Assembly (NCBI RefSeq): GCF_036924525.1
Contig: NZ_JAZHRU010000001.1
Span: 6,849,001-6,913,000, forward strand
Source of the DNA: Bradyrhizobium sp. AZCC 1719
Lineage (GTDB): Bacteria > Pseudomonadota > Alphaproteobacteria > Rhizobiales > Xanthobacteraceae
Reading direction: 5' to 3'
DNA: 64,000 nucleotides
Position 1 is the stretch's first letter. The number at the start of each line of letters is the position of its first letter. Both the position numbers and the translations under genes were made by a program. Below the pieces are notes generated by a model. The model saw nothing but the letters and a program-made list of their open reading frames with translations. It was not told the DNA's origin and did no database searches. Shown one piece after another: positions 52,896 through 61,611 of the stretch.

Positions 52896-55800
52896 CTACC
52901 CGCCCGCCCAGACGTCCAGCACGTAGCGGTTCCTGGTGCCGAGATCGTCGATCCAGCGCAGGCCGGCATCGGCGTCGGCGCCGGACTTTTCGCGATAGAT
53001 CGCAACCAGCGCGGCCTTGACGTCCGGCTCCATCCTGCCGCCGTCGCCGCAGACATAGATGATCGCGCCCTGCTCGATCAGGCTCCAGACGCGGTCCTTT
53101 TGCGCCGCCACCTGATGCTGCACATAGGTCTTCGGCCCATCGGCGCGCGAGAAGGCAGTGTGCAGTTCGGTGATGCCGTCGATCGCGAAGGCCTTCAACT
53201 CCGCGGCATAGAGAAAATCCTGTTCGGGATGGCGGCAGCCGAAGAACAGCATCGCCGGGCCGAGCTTTGCGCCCTGCGCCTTGCGATGCGCGCGCTCCTG
53301 CAGGAAGCCGCGGAACGGCGCCAGCCCCGTACCGGGACCGATCATGATCACGGGTTGGGCCGGATCGTCGGGTAAGCGGAAGCCGGCCTTGGTCTCGCGT
53401 ATGGTCGCATGCACGGTATCGCCGACGCGGCGGCCGGAGAGATAGTTCGAGCAGACGCCCTTATACACGCCACGCCCCGAACTCGCGGGCGATTCCACCA
53501 CGCCGACGGTGACGCTGCAGCGCGCCGGGTCGGTCGAAGGCGACGATGAGATCGAGTAATAGCGCGGCGCCAACAGCGACAGCATTTCCAGATAGGCATG
53601 GAACGGCAGTTCGCAGGCCGGATGCTCTTCCAAGAGATCGAACACCGACTTGCGCCTGGCCAGCACGTCCGATCGGTAACGCTCGGTGGAAACATCGTCG
53701 TCGCCGACATAGGCGAGCAGCTTCGGCTTGGTGACGGGACAGCGCGTGTGTTCCGACATGATCTGGATCTGCTTGCGGGTTGCGATCTGCTGCAACTCGA
53801 CGAACTCGGTCAGCAACCGCCCGACTGATACGGCATCCCCCACCGGCAATTGCGCACGGCGGCCCTCCGCGACGTGCAGCCGGATCTGGTCGGCGGGCAG
53901 AAAACCGAAGCGGCGCGCGACGGAATCGACCAGTGCTGGATCGTTGCGCGGCACCACGCTGAGGTGATCACCGACGCGGTAGGTGGTGCCGGGCGGCAAT
54001 TCCACCTCGACGTGCCGGGTCGAGCGGTCGGAAGGACTGGCGCCGGCCTTGTTCTGCAGTTCGGCATTGACCAGTACCTTCATCGGCGCGACGCCGCCCT
54101 GCGCCACGATGGTGTGAACGGTCGATGGAGCCACCGGCTCGATCGAATAAAGCGGCGCGTCGTCAGCGCTGCGGGCGAAGCCGGAATCGACGCCCAGCTC
54201 CTTCATGGCCGCGGGTGCTGCCGCCGCAAACCATTTTTCGAACTGGCCGTCGAGATCGCTGCGGGCATCGCCCTCGCCGCGGGCGTAGAGGCCGTGCGCG
54301 CCGTGCGCCGCCAACTGCTCGTCAATCGTGCGCGGCACGGACTGATAGGTCGCGGCCCAGTCACTGTTGCCGCAGCCGAACACGGCATATCGCACCTTGG
54401 CGAATGCGTCCTTCGGCAGGCCGCTGTCCAGCCATCTGACGAACTGCGTGGCGTTATCAGGGGCGGCGCCATTGTAGGAGGCACAGAAGATCAGGAGAGC
54501 GCCCTGCTCCGGCAGCTTGCCGACGTAATCGTCGAGCGCGCCGAGTCTTGTCGCGAAACCGTTGACCTCGGCGAGGTCAGCCACCCGCGTCGCCAGCTCT
54601 TCCGCGGTGCCGAGGTTTGAGCCATAGAGCACCAATAGCGGCGTGTTGTGCCCCGGGCGGGTCCGCGCCTGCGGCACCGCCGCGTTCGAAGCGGCAGCGG
54701 CCACCGCCGCGCGACCGGCGAAGGCGCCACGGTCCTTGTCCGCGCGCGGGCGCACCTTGATTTTGAAACCGTCCGGCTTGACCGTCAGTGTTTCCTTCAG
54801 GTGCATCTGGTAGCGATGCACATCGATCAGCTTGAAGCGCTGCAGGATCATGCCGATCGCCAGCGCCGCCTCGTGCATCGCAAAGCCGCGGCCGATGCAG
54901 GCGCGCTGGCCGTTGCCGAACGGCTTCCAGGCATTGATCGGCCGCTTGGCCTCGGCCTCGCGGCTGAAATTCTCGGGATCGAAGACGTCCGGGTTCGGAC
55001 CCCAGACGCTGGGGTCGCGGTGCAGCGCCATCACCAAAACGGTGATGAACGTATTCTTCTTCAGCTTGTACTTGCCGCCGCCGATGGTCTCGTCCTGAAG
55101 CGGCGTAATGCCGTAGGCCGGCGCCGGCGGCCACATCCGCAGCGCTTCCTTCAACACTTGCGTGATGTAAGTGAGCTGCGTGACCTGCTGATAGGTCGGC
55201 TTGGCGTTGATATCGGGTCCGAGCACCCGATCGACTTCCTCATAGGCCTTCTTCAGCACCTCGGGATGCTTGAGCAGCGCGTAGATGGTGCACGAGAGAA
55301 GTCCGCTGGTGGTCTCGTGGCCCGCAATCAGGAAGGTGTTGATCTGGTAGCGGATGTTGATGTCGTCGAGCTGCTCGCCAGTTGAGCGGTCGATGCCGGT
55401 CATCATCGCGCCCAGCATATCCTTCTTGGCCTCAGCAGCTTCCGCATTGCCGCGGCGCTCGGCGATGATCTCGTCGACCATCTTGTTCATGAAGACGACA
55501 TCCTGAGCCAGTGTCTTGCGCCGCTTCTGCATCCACAGATTTTCCAGCGGCAGCCCGCGGGTCATCATGATGGTCTCGAGCGAGCGCACCAGCGACTCCA
55601 CGAACGGGTGATAGTCGCGACGGTAGAACGAATTGAAACGGTAGTCGAAGCCGCAGAGCCCAATCGTGTCGAGCGTCAGCGCCGTCATGTCGTGCACGAC
55701 GTCGATCTCCTCGTCGGCGTTGAGCCGCTCCCATTTCTTGACGAGCTGCTCGGCGATATCGACCATGCTCGGGTGATAGGATTGCATCGCGCGGTTGCCG

Positions 55801-56135
55801 AACGGCTGCAGCAGGATGTTGTGCGCCTTGCTCCAGTTCGGCTCTGTCGTGTCGGCGGTGAACAGCCCGTCGCCGCCGACGGCGCGGACGCGGCGCAGCG
55901 AGCCGCGCACCGTCTTGTCGAAACGTTTCTCGTCGGAGAGTTCGTCGATCAGATCGTGGCCGGAGGCGATCACGATCGGCGCGCCCATCATGTCGAGCCA
56001 GAAGATCGGTCCGAGCTCCTTGGACAGCTTGACCAGATGCTGCACCGGCGCGTTCGGGTCCAGCGACAGCATGTTGCCGACGACGGGCTTCTTCGGCGGA
56101 TGCGGGATCGGACTGAGTTTATTGCTGGACGCCAT
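52896..56135 (-). CDS. Bifunctional cytochrome P450/NADPH-P450 reductase (CYP102-type)
   Basis: A self-sufficient fatty-acid hydroxylase of the P450 BM3 class, 1079 residues. The heme domain (about 1-460) has the I-helix motif AGHETTSG (271-278), ExxR at 330-333 and the heme-ligand motif PFGNGQRACIG with Cys413. A flavodoxin-like FMN domain follows at about 500-645 (LLVLYGSNLGTAEELATRVA), then a ferredoxin reductase-type FAD/NADPH domain (RYYSISSSPSTDPARCSVTV and MIGPGTGLAPFRGFLQERAH). The ATG at 56135 has a GGGGAGA site. Likely substrates are medium- to long-chain fatty acids by family. Upstream on the same strand are an epoxide-hydrolase-like gene and wax ester synthase, separated by repeat C3. 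Confidence 0.95.
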   Translation of the reverse strand: MASSNKLSPIPHPPKKPVVGNMLSLDPNAPVQHLVKLSKELGPIFWLDMMGAPIVIASGHDLIDELSDEKRFDKTVRGSLRRVRAVGGDGLFTADTTEPNWSKAHNILLQPFGNRAMQSYHPSMVDIAEQLVKKWERLNADEEIDVVHDMTALTLDTIGLCGFDYRFNSFYRRDYHPFVESLVRSLETIMMTRGLPLENLWMQKRRKTLAQDVVFMNKMVDEIIAERRGNAEAAEAKKDMLGAMMTGIDRSTGEQLDDINIRYQINTFLIAGHETTSGLLSCTIYALLKHPEVLKKAYEEVDRVLGPDINAKPTYQQVTQLTYITQVLKEALRMWPPAPAYGITPLQDETIGGGKYKLKKNTFITVLVMALHRDPSVWGPNPDVFDPENFSREAEAKRPINAWKPFGNGQRACIGRGFAMHEAALAIGMILQRFKLIDVHRYQMHLKETLTVKPDGFKIKVRPRADKDRGAFAGRAAVAAAASNAAVPQARTRPGHNTPLLVLYGSNLGTAEELATRVADLAEVNGFATRLGALDDYVGKLPEQGALLIFCASYNGAAPDNATQFVRWLDSGLPKDAFAKVRYAVFGCGNSDWAATYQSVPRTIDEQLAAHGAHGLYARGEGDARSDLDGQFEKWFAAAAPAAMKELGVDSGFARSADDAPLYSIEPVAPSTVHTIVAQGGVAPMKVLVNAELQNKAGASPSDRSTRHVEVELPPGTTYRVGDHLSVVPRNDPALVDSVARRFGFLPADQIRLHVAEGRRAQLPVGDAVSVGRLLTEFVELQQIATRKQIQIMSEHTRCPVTKPKLLAYVGDDDVSTERYRSDVLARRKSVFDLLEEHPACELPFHAYLEMLSLLAPRYYSISSSPSTDPARCSVTVGVVESPASSGRGVYKGVCSNYLSGRRVGDTVHATIRETKAGFRLPDDPAQPVIMIGPGTGLAPFRGFLQERAHRKAQGAKLGPAMLFFGCRHPEQDFLYAAELKAFAIDGITELHTAFSRADGPKTYVQHQVAAQKDRVWSLIEQGAIIYVCGDGGRMEPDVKAALVAIYREKSGADADAGLRWIDDLGTRNRYVLDVWAGG

Positions 56136-56172
56136 TGTCGAAGTGTCTCCCCTGCCTAATCCCATCCACGCC

Positions 56173-56271
56173 GTCATTCCGGGGCGATGCGAAGCATCGA
56201 ACTATGGTGCGCAATTGCGCACCTGAGAATCTCGAGATTCCGGGTCTGCGCTACGCGCATCCCGGAATGAC
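56173..56271. repeat. Family C palindromic repeat, copy C3
   Basis: Ends GTCATTCCGGGGCG and ATCCCGGAATGAC, with inner GAATCTCGAGATTCCGG and a GGTGCGCAATTGCGCACC hairpin in the centre as in C2. It lies in the 172-bp gap between the epoxide-hydrolase-like gene and the P450 gene. Confidence 0.87.
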
Positions 56272-56307
56272 GACGCGAGACGTTTTCGCTCGCGTGACGC
56301 GTCATCC

Positions 56308-57303
56308 TCATCCAAATCTTTTTCTACGCCACTCGATCAGCTTGGCGCTGACTTCGTCCGGCTTTTCCTGCTGCGTCCAATGGCCGCTGTCGCGCACGAG
56401 ATACTTCTCGAGATCGGGCACCAGCTTCTCCATGCCATCGGTCGCCGACGGCGGCAGCACCGCGTCGTTCTCGGCCATGATCATCAGCGACGGCACGCGG
56501 ACGGTATGGTCGAGCCCTTCCGAGCGCTGCCAGTTGCGTGAAAAATTGCGGTACCAGTTGATGCCGCCGGTGAAGCCGGTCTTGGTGAAGGTGTCGACGA
56601 ACACCTGCTTTTCTTCCGGCGACAGGATCGGCGTGCGCGGATCGTGCTTGGCATCGTAATTCGCGATCATCTGTGGAAATGCCAGGTTGAGTCGCGCTGA
56701 CGCGCCGACACCCGCAATCGGCTGCTCCTCCGGCGTACCCGCGGGCCGCGCCACAGGCTTGCGCATGAACGCGTCAAAGGTCTGCTCGACCCGGCTGCCG
56801 AAAATCCTGTCAGGCTCGCGGCCAGGGTCCTGGAATTGCACAATGTACATCTTGTCGCCGAAGCGCTGCCGAAACAGCTCGATCGGATCGGCCGGCATAC
56901 GATCCCAATGCGGGGTGTTGACGCCGACGACACCGGCGACGCGATCGAGGTGGCGTAGTGGCATCTGCCAGACGACGAAGCCGCCCCAGTCGTGGCCGAC
57001 GAAGATCGCCTTGTCGATTTGGAGATGATCGAGCAGACCGACGAGATCGCCGGTCAGATGCTCCATATCGTAATCCTCGACCGGCTCGGGGCGGTCGGTC
57101 GCGCCATAGCCGCGCTGATCCGGCGCAATCACCCGGATGCCGGCGTCGCTCAGTGCCTTGATCTGGTGCCGCCAGGAAAACGCGATCTCTGGCCAGCCGT
57201 GACATAGAACGAGCGGCGGCTTGTCCGATTTGGGCCCCGCCTCGTAATAGCCCATGCGAATACCGTTCACCTCGGCGAATTGCAGCGGCGGCATTTCAAT
57301 CAT
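56308..57303 (-). CDS. Epoxide hydrolase-like alpha/beta hydrolase
   Basis: A 331-residue alpha/beta hydrolase. The nucleophile position is Asp in FVGHDWGGFVVW, the oxyanion motif is CHGWPE, and His is in DSGHWTQQEKP; this is the soluble epoxide hydrolase pattern. A lid-domain Tyr is seen near GINWYRNF. It lies nine bases downstream of the wax ester synthase gene on the same strand and upstream of the P450 gene, so it may act on P450-derived epoxides of fatty acids; this is inference. Confidence 0.88.
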   Translation of the reverse strand: MIEMPPLQFAEVNGIRMGYYEAGPKSDKPPLVLCHGWPEIAFSWRHQIKALSDAGIRVIAPDQRGYGATDRPEPVEDYDMEHLTGDLVGLLDHLQIDKAIFVGHDWGGFVVWQMPLRHLDRVAGVVGVNTPHWDRMPADPIELFRQRFGDKMYIVQFQDPGREPDRIFGSRVEQTFDAFMRKPVARPAGTPEEQPIAGVGASARLNLAFPQMIANYDAKHDPRTPILSPEEKQVFVDTFTKTGFTGGINWYRNFSRNWQRSEGLDHTVRVPSLMIMAENDAVLPPSATDGMEKLVPDLEKYLVRDSGHWTQQEKPDEVSAKLIEWRRKRFG

Positions 57304-57312
57304 GGCAGCCCC

Positions 57313-58857
57313 CTATTCAGCGGCGCGGGTCATGCTCGGCGGCGGCGCGAACGCCGCCTCCAGCGCTTCAAATTCGATCGGGAGCATGTCGCAGAGAATC
57401 TGGACATGCGGAATGATGTTGGCGCCGGCGATGAAGCCAAAATCGAGCTGGTCGCGGTAGCTCTGCACGGTGATGTTGAGCGCGATGCCATGCGTCGAGA
57501 TCGACACCGGGAAGATGTGCAGCAGCTCGGCGCCGGCGGCATACAGCGTCTGCCGCGGCCCGGGCACGTTTGATACGGTGATGTTGGCTGCCGGCGGCAG
57601 CACGTCGGAGAGGTTGGAGCGGCTGTAGAGCAGCGCAAGGATCTGGGTCACGATCGGCGCGCCCAGCATCGAAAGGTTGGAGACTTGCGGCATCAGCGCC
57701 CGCAGCGGATGCGACATCTCCTTCGACTTGGTGGATTGCGCGATGATGGTTTCCAGCCGCGTCTTGGGATCGTCGACATTGGTGGCGATCGCGCAGATCA
57801 TGCCGAACACCTGGTTGTTGGCGTCGGCGTTGCCTTCCTCGCGCAGCGAGATCGGCACCGCTGCGGTCAGGGATTTGCTGGGCAGCGCGCCCTGACTGAT
57901 CAGGTAGCGGCGCACCACGCCCGAAGACAGCGCCAGCACCACGTCGTTGAGCTTGCCGCCGGACGTCTTTGCCAGCGCCTTGGCGCGCGACAGCGAGATC
58001 GAGGTGCCGGCAAAGCTGCGCTCCGACGAGATCGTCTTGTTGAGGATGGTCGGCGGCGAGGCCATGCTGGCAAGGCTGTCGCGCGACTTGGGATCGGAAA
58101 CCTTGCCGACCACATCTGACACGCTCTTGAGCATCGTCGGAATGCTGCTGGCGAATTTCACCGCGCTCTCGATCTGGAACATGGCGTTGTCGAACAAGAT
58201 CGAGCCGAGATCGCTCTTGCCCGTGCGCGGCAGTTCGAGGCTCTTTGGCGCGGCTTTGGCGTCGAACGGCTGGGTCCAGAGCTGCTGGTAGGAATCGATC
58301 AGGTTGGCGGCGATGTCGCGCGGCTCCGGCGCCACCTTGCGCGCGGTGGGCGGATCGACCTGACGCGGCACCGGGGTGATGTCGTAGATCATGCTGGTGA
58401 GAGCTGCGCCGGCGCCGCCGTCGATGCAGGCGTGGTGCATCTTGGAATAAAGCCCGATCTCGTTATCCTTCATGCCTTCGAAGACATAGAACTCCCAGAG
58501 CGGGCGGGCGCGGTTGAGCAATTTGGCATGCATCCAGCCCACAATGCGCTCCAGCGTCGCGCGGTCACGCGGCTCCGGCAGGCTGGCGCGGAAGATGTGG
58601 CGGTCGATATCGAACTGGTCGTCCTCGACCCAGGACGGATGATCGATGTCGAGCGGCGCCTTCTCCAGGCGGGCTTTCAGGATCGGCGCGATGTGCAGCC
58701 GCGAGGCGATCATCGCCTTGAACTCTTCGAAGAAGTCGCCCTTGTAGCCTTCGGGCAGGCGGAAGATCGCCATGCTGCCGACATGCATCGGCATTTCCGG
58801 GGTTTCCAGATACAGAAACGACGCGTCCAGCGAAGACAGCTTCTTGGCGTCCGCCAT
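57313..58857 (-). CDS. Wax ester synthase / diacylglycerol O-acyltransferase
   Basis: A WS/DGAT-family acyltransferase of 514 residues that joins acyl-CoA to a fatty alcohol or diacylglycerol, forming wax esters or triacylglycerol. The catalytic HHxxxDG motif is present as HHACIDG (141-147), and the conserved SNVPGPRQTLYAAGAE segment with the N-terminal LSSLDASFLYLETPEMPMHV start is typical. The ATG at 58857 has a strong GGGAGGA site. The gene is followed by an epoxide-hydrolase-like gene with a nine-base gap. Confidence 0.93.
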   Translation of the reverse strand: MADAKKLSSLDASFLYLETPEMPMHVGSMAIFRLPEGYKGDFFEEFKAMIASRLHIAPILKARLEKAPLDIDHPSWVEDDQFDIDRHIFRASLPEPRDRATLERIVGWMHAKLLNRARPLWEFYVFEGMKDNEIGLYSKMHHACIDGGAGAALTSMIYDITPVPRQVDPPTARKVAPEPRDIAANLIDSYQQLWTQPFDAKAAPKSLELPRTGKSDLGSILFDNAMFQIESAVKFASSIPTMLKSVSDVVGKVSDPKSRDSLASMASPPTILNKTISSERSFAGTSISLSRAKALAKTSGGKLNDVVLALSSGVVRRYLISQGALPSKSLTAAVPISLREEGNADANNQVFGMICAIATNVDDPKTRLETIIAQSTKSKEMSHPLRALMPQVSNLSMLGAPIVTQILALLYSRSNLSDVLPPAANITVSNVPGPRQTLYAAGAELLHIFPVSISTHGIALNITVQSYRDQLDFGFIAGANIIPHVQILCDMLPIEFEALEAAFAPPPSMTRAAE

Positions 58858-59012
58858 ATTTTCCTCCCGCAGTAGAAAACGCGGCGCCTTGGCGGCGCTT
58901 CTGGCGTCTGGAATGTCTTTGTTATTGGAGCATATCCGAAAACCGACAGCCCTCCTGCATCAATTGCAGAACGGGATCTTTCGCGATCATGCCCTTAGCT
59001 CAGGGCGTGGAT

Positions 59013-59813
59013 TCAGGATTGTGCATTTTCGGGGGGCCCATAGGCAATGGCAAATGGTCCTGATCGGTCAAAATGCTTAAACACGCCTTCCGCTTGCGCC
59101 AGTCGGTCGGCTACTGCCCACAATGCTGCGGGGTTGACGCCGAGCCCGATATGGCTGGCAAGGTGGACCTCGATGTTTTCGGCCGTGGCGGAGGGACGCA
59201 ACAGGCTGGTGTGCCAGTTCACGATGCCGTCGGTCCGCGAATAGATCGAGGTCGCCGGCACCGGCAGGTCACCGGCAATGGCCAAGCGGATTTCCGGATT
59301 GTCGTCGACGGTTTCCCCCGACAGCACCTCGTAGAGCCGCGTGGCATTGGTCGCGCGGATATCGCTGGCAAACGGGCTGCCGAGCGTGATCACCGAGCGC
59401 ACCATGTCCGGCATCTGCAGTGCGAGATCGCGCGCATAGACGCCGCCGAGGCTCCAGCCGACGAGACTGACCTTTCGGCCCGTGGCTTCATAGATGCGCC
59501 TCAGGAGAGCTTGCAGTGCCCCGCGCTTGGAAGCGATGCCGCCGAAATTGCGGCCCATGTCCCAGGCATAGGTGTGGTAGCCGAGTTCTTTGAGATAGCG
59601 CCGCATCGGCGCCATCGATAGATCGCTGGCGAGAAACCCCGGCAGCGCCAGCACCGGATGCCCGTCGCCCCTCGGCGCACGCAACAAGAGCGGCGACAGT
59701 AACAGACTCGAATTCAGCTCGAACAGCGCCCGCGTCTCGGCCAGCATCAGAAACAGGCTTGGCGGCCGAAGCCGCTGCTCTTCTGTTGCTGCGCCGCTTT
59801 CTGCGATGGCCAC
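59013..59813 (-). CDS. Lipase-like alpha/beta hydrolase, paralogue of the 45.7-kb gene
   Basis: A 266-residue alpha/beta hydrolase with nucleophile elbow GWSLGG (GRKVSLVGWSLGGVYARDLA), the HPVLALPGFLASD loop and a His candidate in EVHLASHIGLG. It shares the whole plan with the protein at 45651-46424. The start is GTG at 59813, two bases after the stop of the small DUF6489 gene, so translation is probably coupled. The open frame runs further upstream over that gene but is out of use. Possible substrates are acylglycerol or wax esters, given the neighbouring WS/DGAT. Confidence 0.82.
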   Translation of the reverse strand: MAIAESGAATEEQRLRPPSLFLMLAETRALFELNSSLLLSPLLLRAPRGDGHPVLALPGFLASDLSMAPMRRYLKELGYHTYAWDMGRNFGGIASKRGALQALLRRIYEATGRKVSLVGWSLGGVYARDLALQMPDMVRSVITLGSPFASDIRATNATRLYEVLSGETVDDNPEIRLAIAGDLPVPATSIYSRTDGIVNWHTSLLRPSATAENIEVHLASHIGLGVNPAALWAVADRLAQAEGVFKHFDRSGPFAIAYGPPENAQS

Positions 59814-59815
59814 TC

Positions 59816-60067
59816 TCACTTGTCCTTCTTGGCCATGCCGCCGAGCCCGGCCATGGTCACGAACATATCCTGGAATCGCTCGGCGATCTTGGGATCGAAC
59901 GTGAACCAACTCTGGATCAGCGATTCCGGCGACACCTTTTCGATGTTGGCCATCACCTGCTGCTGCATCTTGTCCATCACGGCGGTCTGCATCGGCGAGA
60001 CATCGGGCAATCCGAAGAACTGCCTGGCCTCCAGCGGCGTGCAATCGATTTCGACATTAACTTTCAT
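59816..60067 (-). CDS. DUF6489 family small protein
   Basis: An 83-residue protein with a two-part layout: an N-terminal segment MKVNVEIDCTPLEARQFFGL, then a helical stretch (PMQTAVMDKMQQQVMANIEK) and a Phe-rich end (QSWFTFDPKIAERFQDMFVT). This looks like the DUF6489 family of unknown function. It resembles a phasin-like or granule-associated peptide in being short, helical and amphipathic, but this is a guess. A strong AAGGAG site precedes the ATG at 60067. The lipase-like hydrolase starts two bases after its stop. Confidence 0.8.
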   Translation of the reverse strand: MKVNVEIDCTPLEARQFFGLPDVSPMQTAVMDKMQQQVMANIEKVSPESLIQSWFTFDPKIAERFQDMFVTMAGLGGMAKKDK

Positions 60068-60168
60068 GACCGCTCCTTATCGCGCTGCCCTTGCTGCAGT
60101 ATCGACACGACGGACCGAGTCATGCAAGGACCAGAGCCGGTCCCCGGTCCCTTCAATTCCCGATATGG

Positions 60169-61422
60169 TCAACCAAAGCGTTCGATGGCAAACGGCTTGG
60201 CATCGGCAAATGGCGTCTCGCCGGTCATCATTTCGGCCAGCAGGCGGCCGGTCGCGGGTCCGAGCGTCAGGCCGTGGTGCTGGTGGCCGAAATCGAACCA
60301 TAGCCCGCCATGGCGGGGTGCCTTGCCGATCACCGGCAGCATATCCGGCAGGCAGGGCCGCGCCCCCATCCAGGGCTTGGTGTCGACCGGCTCGCCGAGC
60401 GGGAACAGTCGGTGCGCCCGCGGCAGCGCCCGCTCGACCTGGATCGGCGTTGGTGGTGCATCGCGGTGGGCAAACTCGGCGCCGGTCGTCAGCCGAATGC
60501 CGCGGTTCATCGGCGCCAGGAGATAGCCGAGATCGGTGTCCAGCACGGGATGGTTCAAGACCGCGTTGCCGCGCGGCTTGAGATGCAAATGGTAACCACG
60601 CTTGACCTGAAGCGGGATCGAATAGCCGAGCGGCGCGAGGATCTGGTCGGACCATGGCCCCATCGCCACCACCACTTCGCGCGCCGCAATAGTGCCTTCC
60701 AGCGTCGCCACCCGCCACCGTCCGCCCGCCTGCTCGAGCGTTCGGGCGTCGCCGACCAGGTAACGCCCGCCCTTGCGGCCGAACAGCGCCGCATAGGCCT
60801 TGGCCAGCCCACCGGGATCGGGCACAAATCCCGGCGCGGGAAAATGGATCGCGCCGCTGAAATCGCCGGTCAGATGCGGCTCGCGTGCTGATATCGCAGG
60901 CCGATCCAGCAGCTCGCCGGCAACGCCGTGCTCCCCGGCACGCTTGAGATCTTGCACCGCATTCGCAAGGGTCGCCTCGGAACGAAACAGTTTGATCCAG
61001 CCGGTCCGCCGCAACAGCTCCGGCACATTGGCTTCCGCAATCAGCGCCTCATGCTCGATCAGGCTGCGCTGGATCAGCGGCAATTCGGCCATTGCGCTGT
61101 GCAGTGCACGCTCCGGTGATGAGGCGAGGAAATACCGGGTCAGCCACGGCAGGAAGACCGGCAAATCCCTGAAATGGTAATGCACCTGCGGCGCGCGAAG
61201 AAACGCATAGCGCAGGATCTGGCCCACGTCCCGCGGAAACATATAGGGAAAGACCGAGGCGCATTCGATCAGCCCGCCATTGCCGTAACTGGTTTCCTCG
61301 CCGGCTGTATCATGGCGGTCGATCAGAACCACGTTCCGGCCGCGTTTTTGCAGGTGCAAAGCGGCGCTGACGCCGACCATGCCTGCACCCAGGACGAGAA
61401 CGTCGGCCTTCAGTTCCGCCAT
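60169..61422 (-). CDS. FAD-dependent D-amino acid dehydrogenase-like oxidoreductase (DadA family)
   Basis: A 417-residue FAD oxidoreductase of the DAO/DadA group. The FAD motif is VLVLGAGMVGVSAALHLQKR with the downstream DRHDTAGEETSYGNGGL segment; C-terminal conserved blocks are MGARPCLPDMLPVIG and HQHHGLTLGPATGRLLAEM. It could oxidise D-amino acids, sarcosine or other amines. The ATG at 61422 opens MAELKADVLV. It is divergent from the peptide-type ABC transporter operon (189 bp), which may import its substrate. Confidence 0.88.
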   Translation of the reverse strand: MAELKADVLVLGAGMVGVSAALHLQKRGRNVVLIDRHDTAGEETSYGNGGLIECASVFPYMFPRDVGQILRYAFLRAPQVHYHFRDLPVFLPWLTRYFLASSPERALHSAMAELPLIQRSLIEHEALIAEANVPELLRRTGWIKLFRSEATLANAVQDLKRAGEHGVAGELLDRPAISAREPHLTGDFSGAIHFPAPGFVPDPGGLAKAYAALFGRKGGRYLVGDARTLEQAGGRWRVATLEGTIAAREVVVAMGPWSDQILAPLGYSIPLQVKRGYHLHLKPRGNAVLNHPVLDTDLGYLLAPMNRGIRLTTGAEFAHRDAPPTPIQVERALPRAHRLFPLGEPVDTKPWMGARPCLPDMLPVIGKAPRHGGLWFDFGHQHHGLTLGPATGRLLAEMMTGETPFADAKPFAIERFG

Positions 61423-61611
61423 CCGGCACTCCGAAAGTTCAATGTAACGCGCTTGCGCATACGTCTTAAGGTGACACTAGTCATTGCCGCACCGCCGCGC
61501 AAACCGGCACGCAGTGCGGGATAATGAAGCTTGCGCGGTGGCTGGACTCTGGCAACATGGCTCGGCAATATCCGGCGGAAATTGCTGATCAAAAGCGGGG
61601 AAATCGAACAA

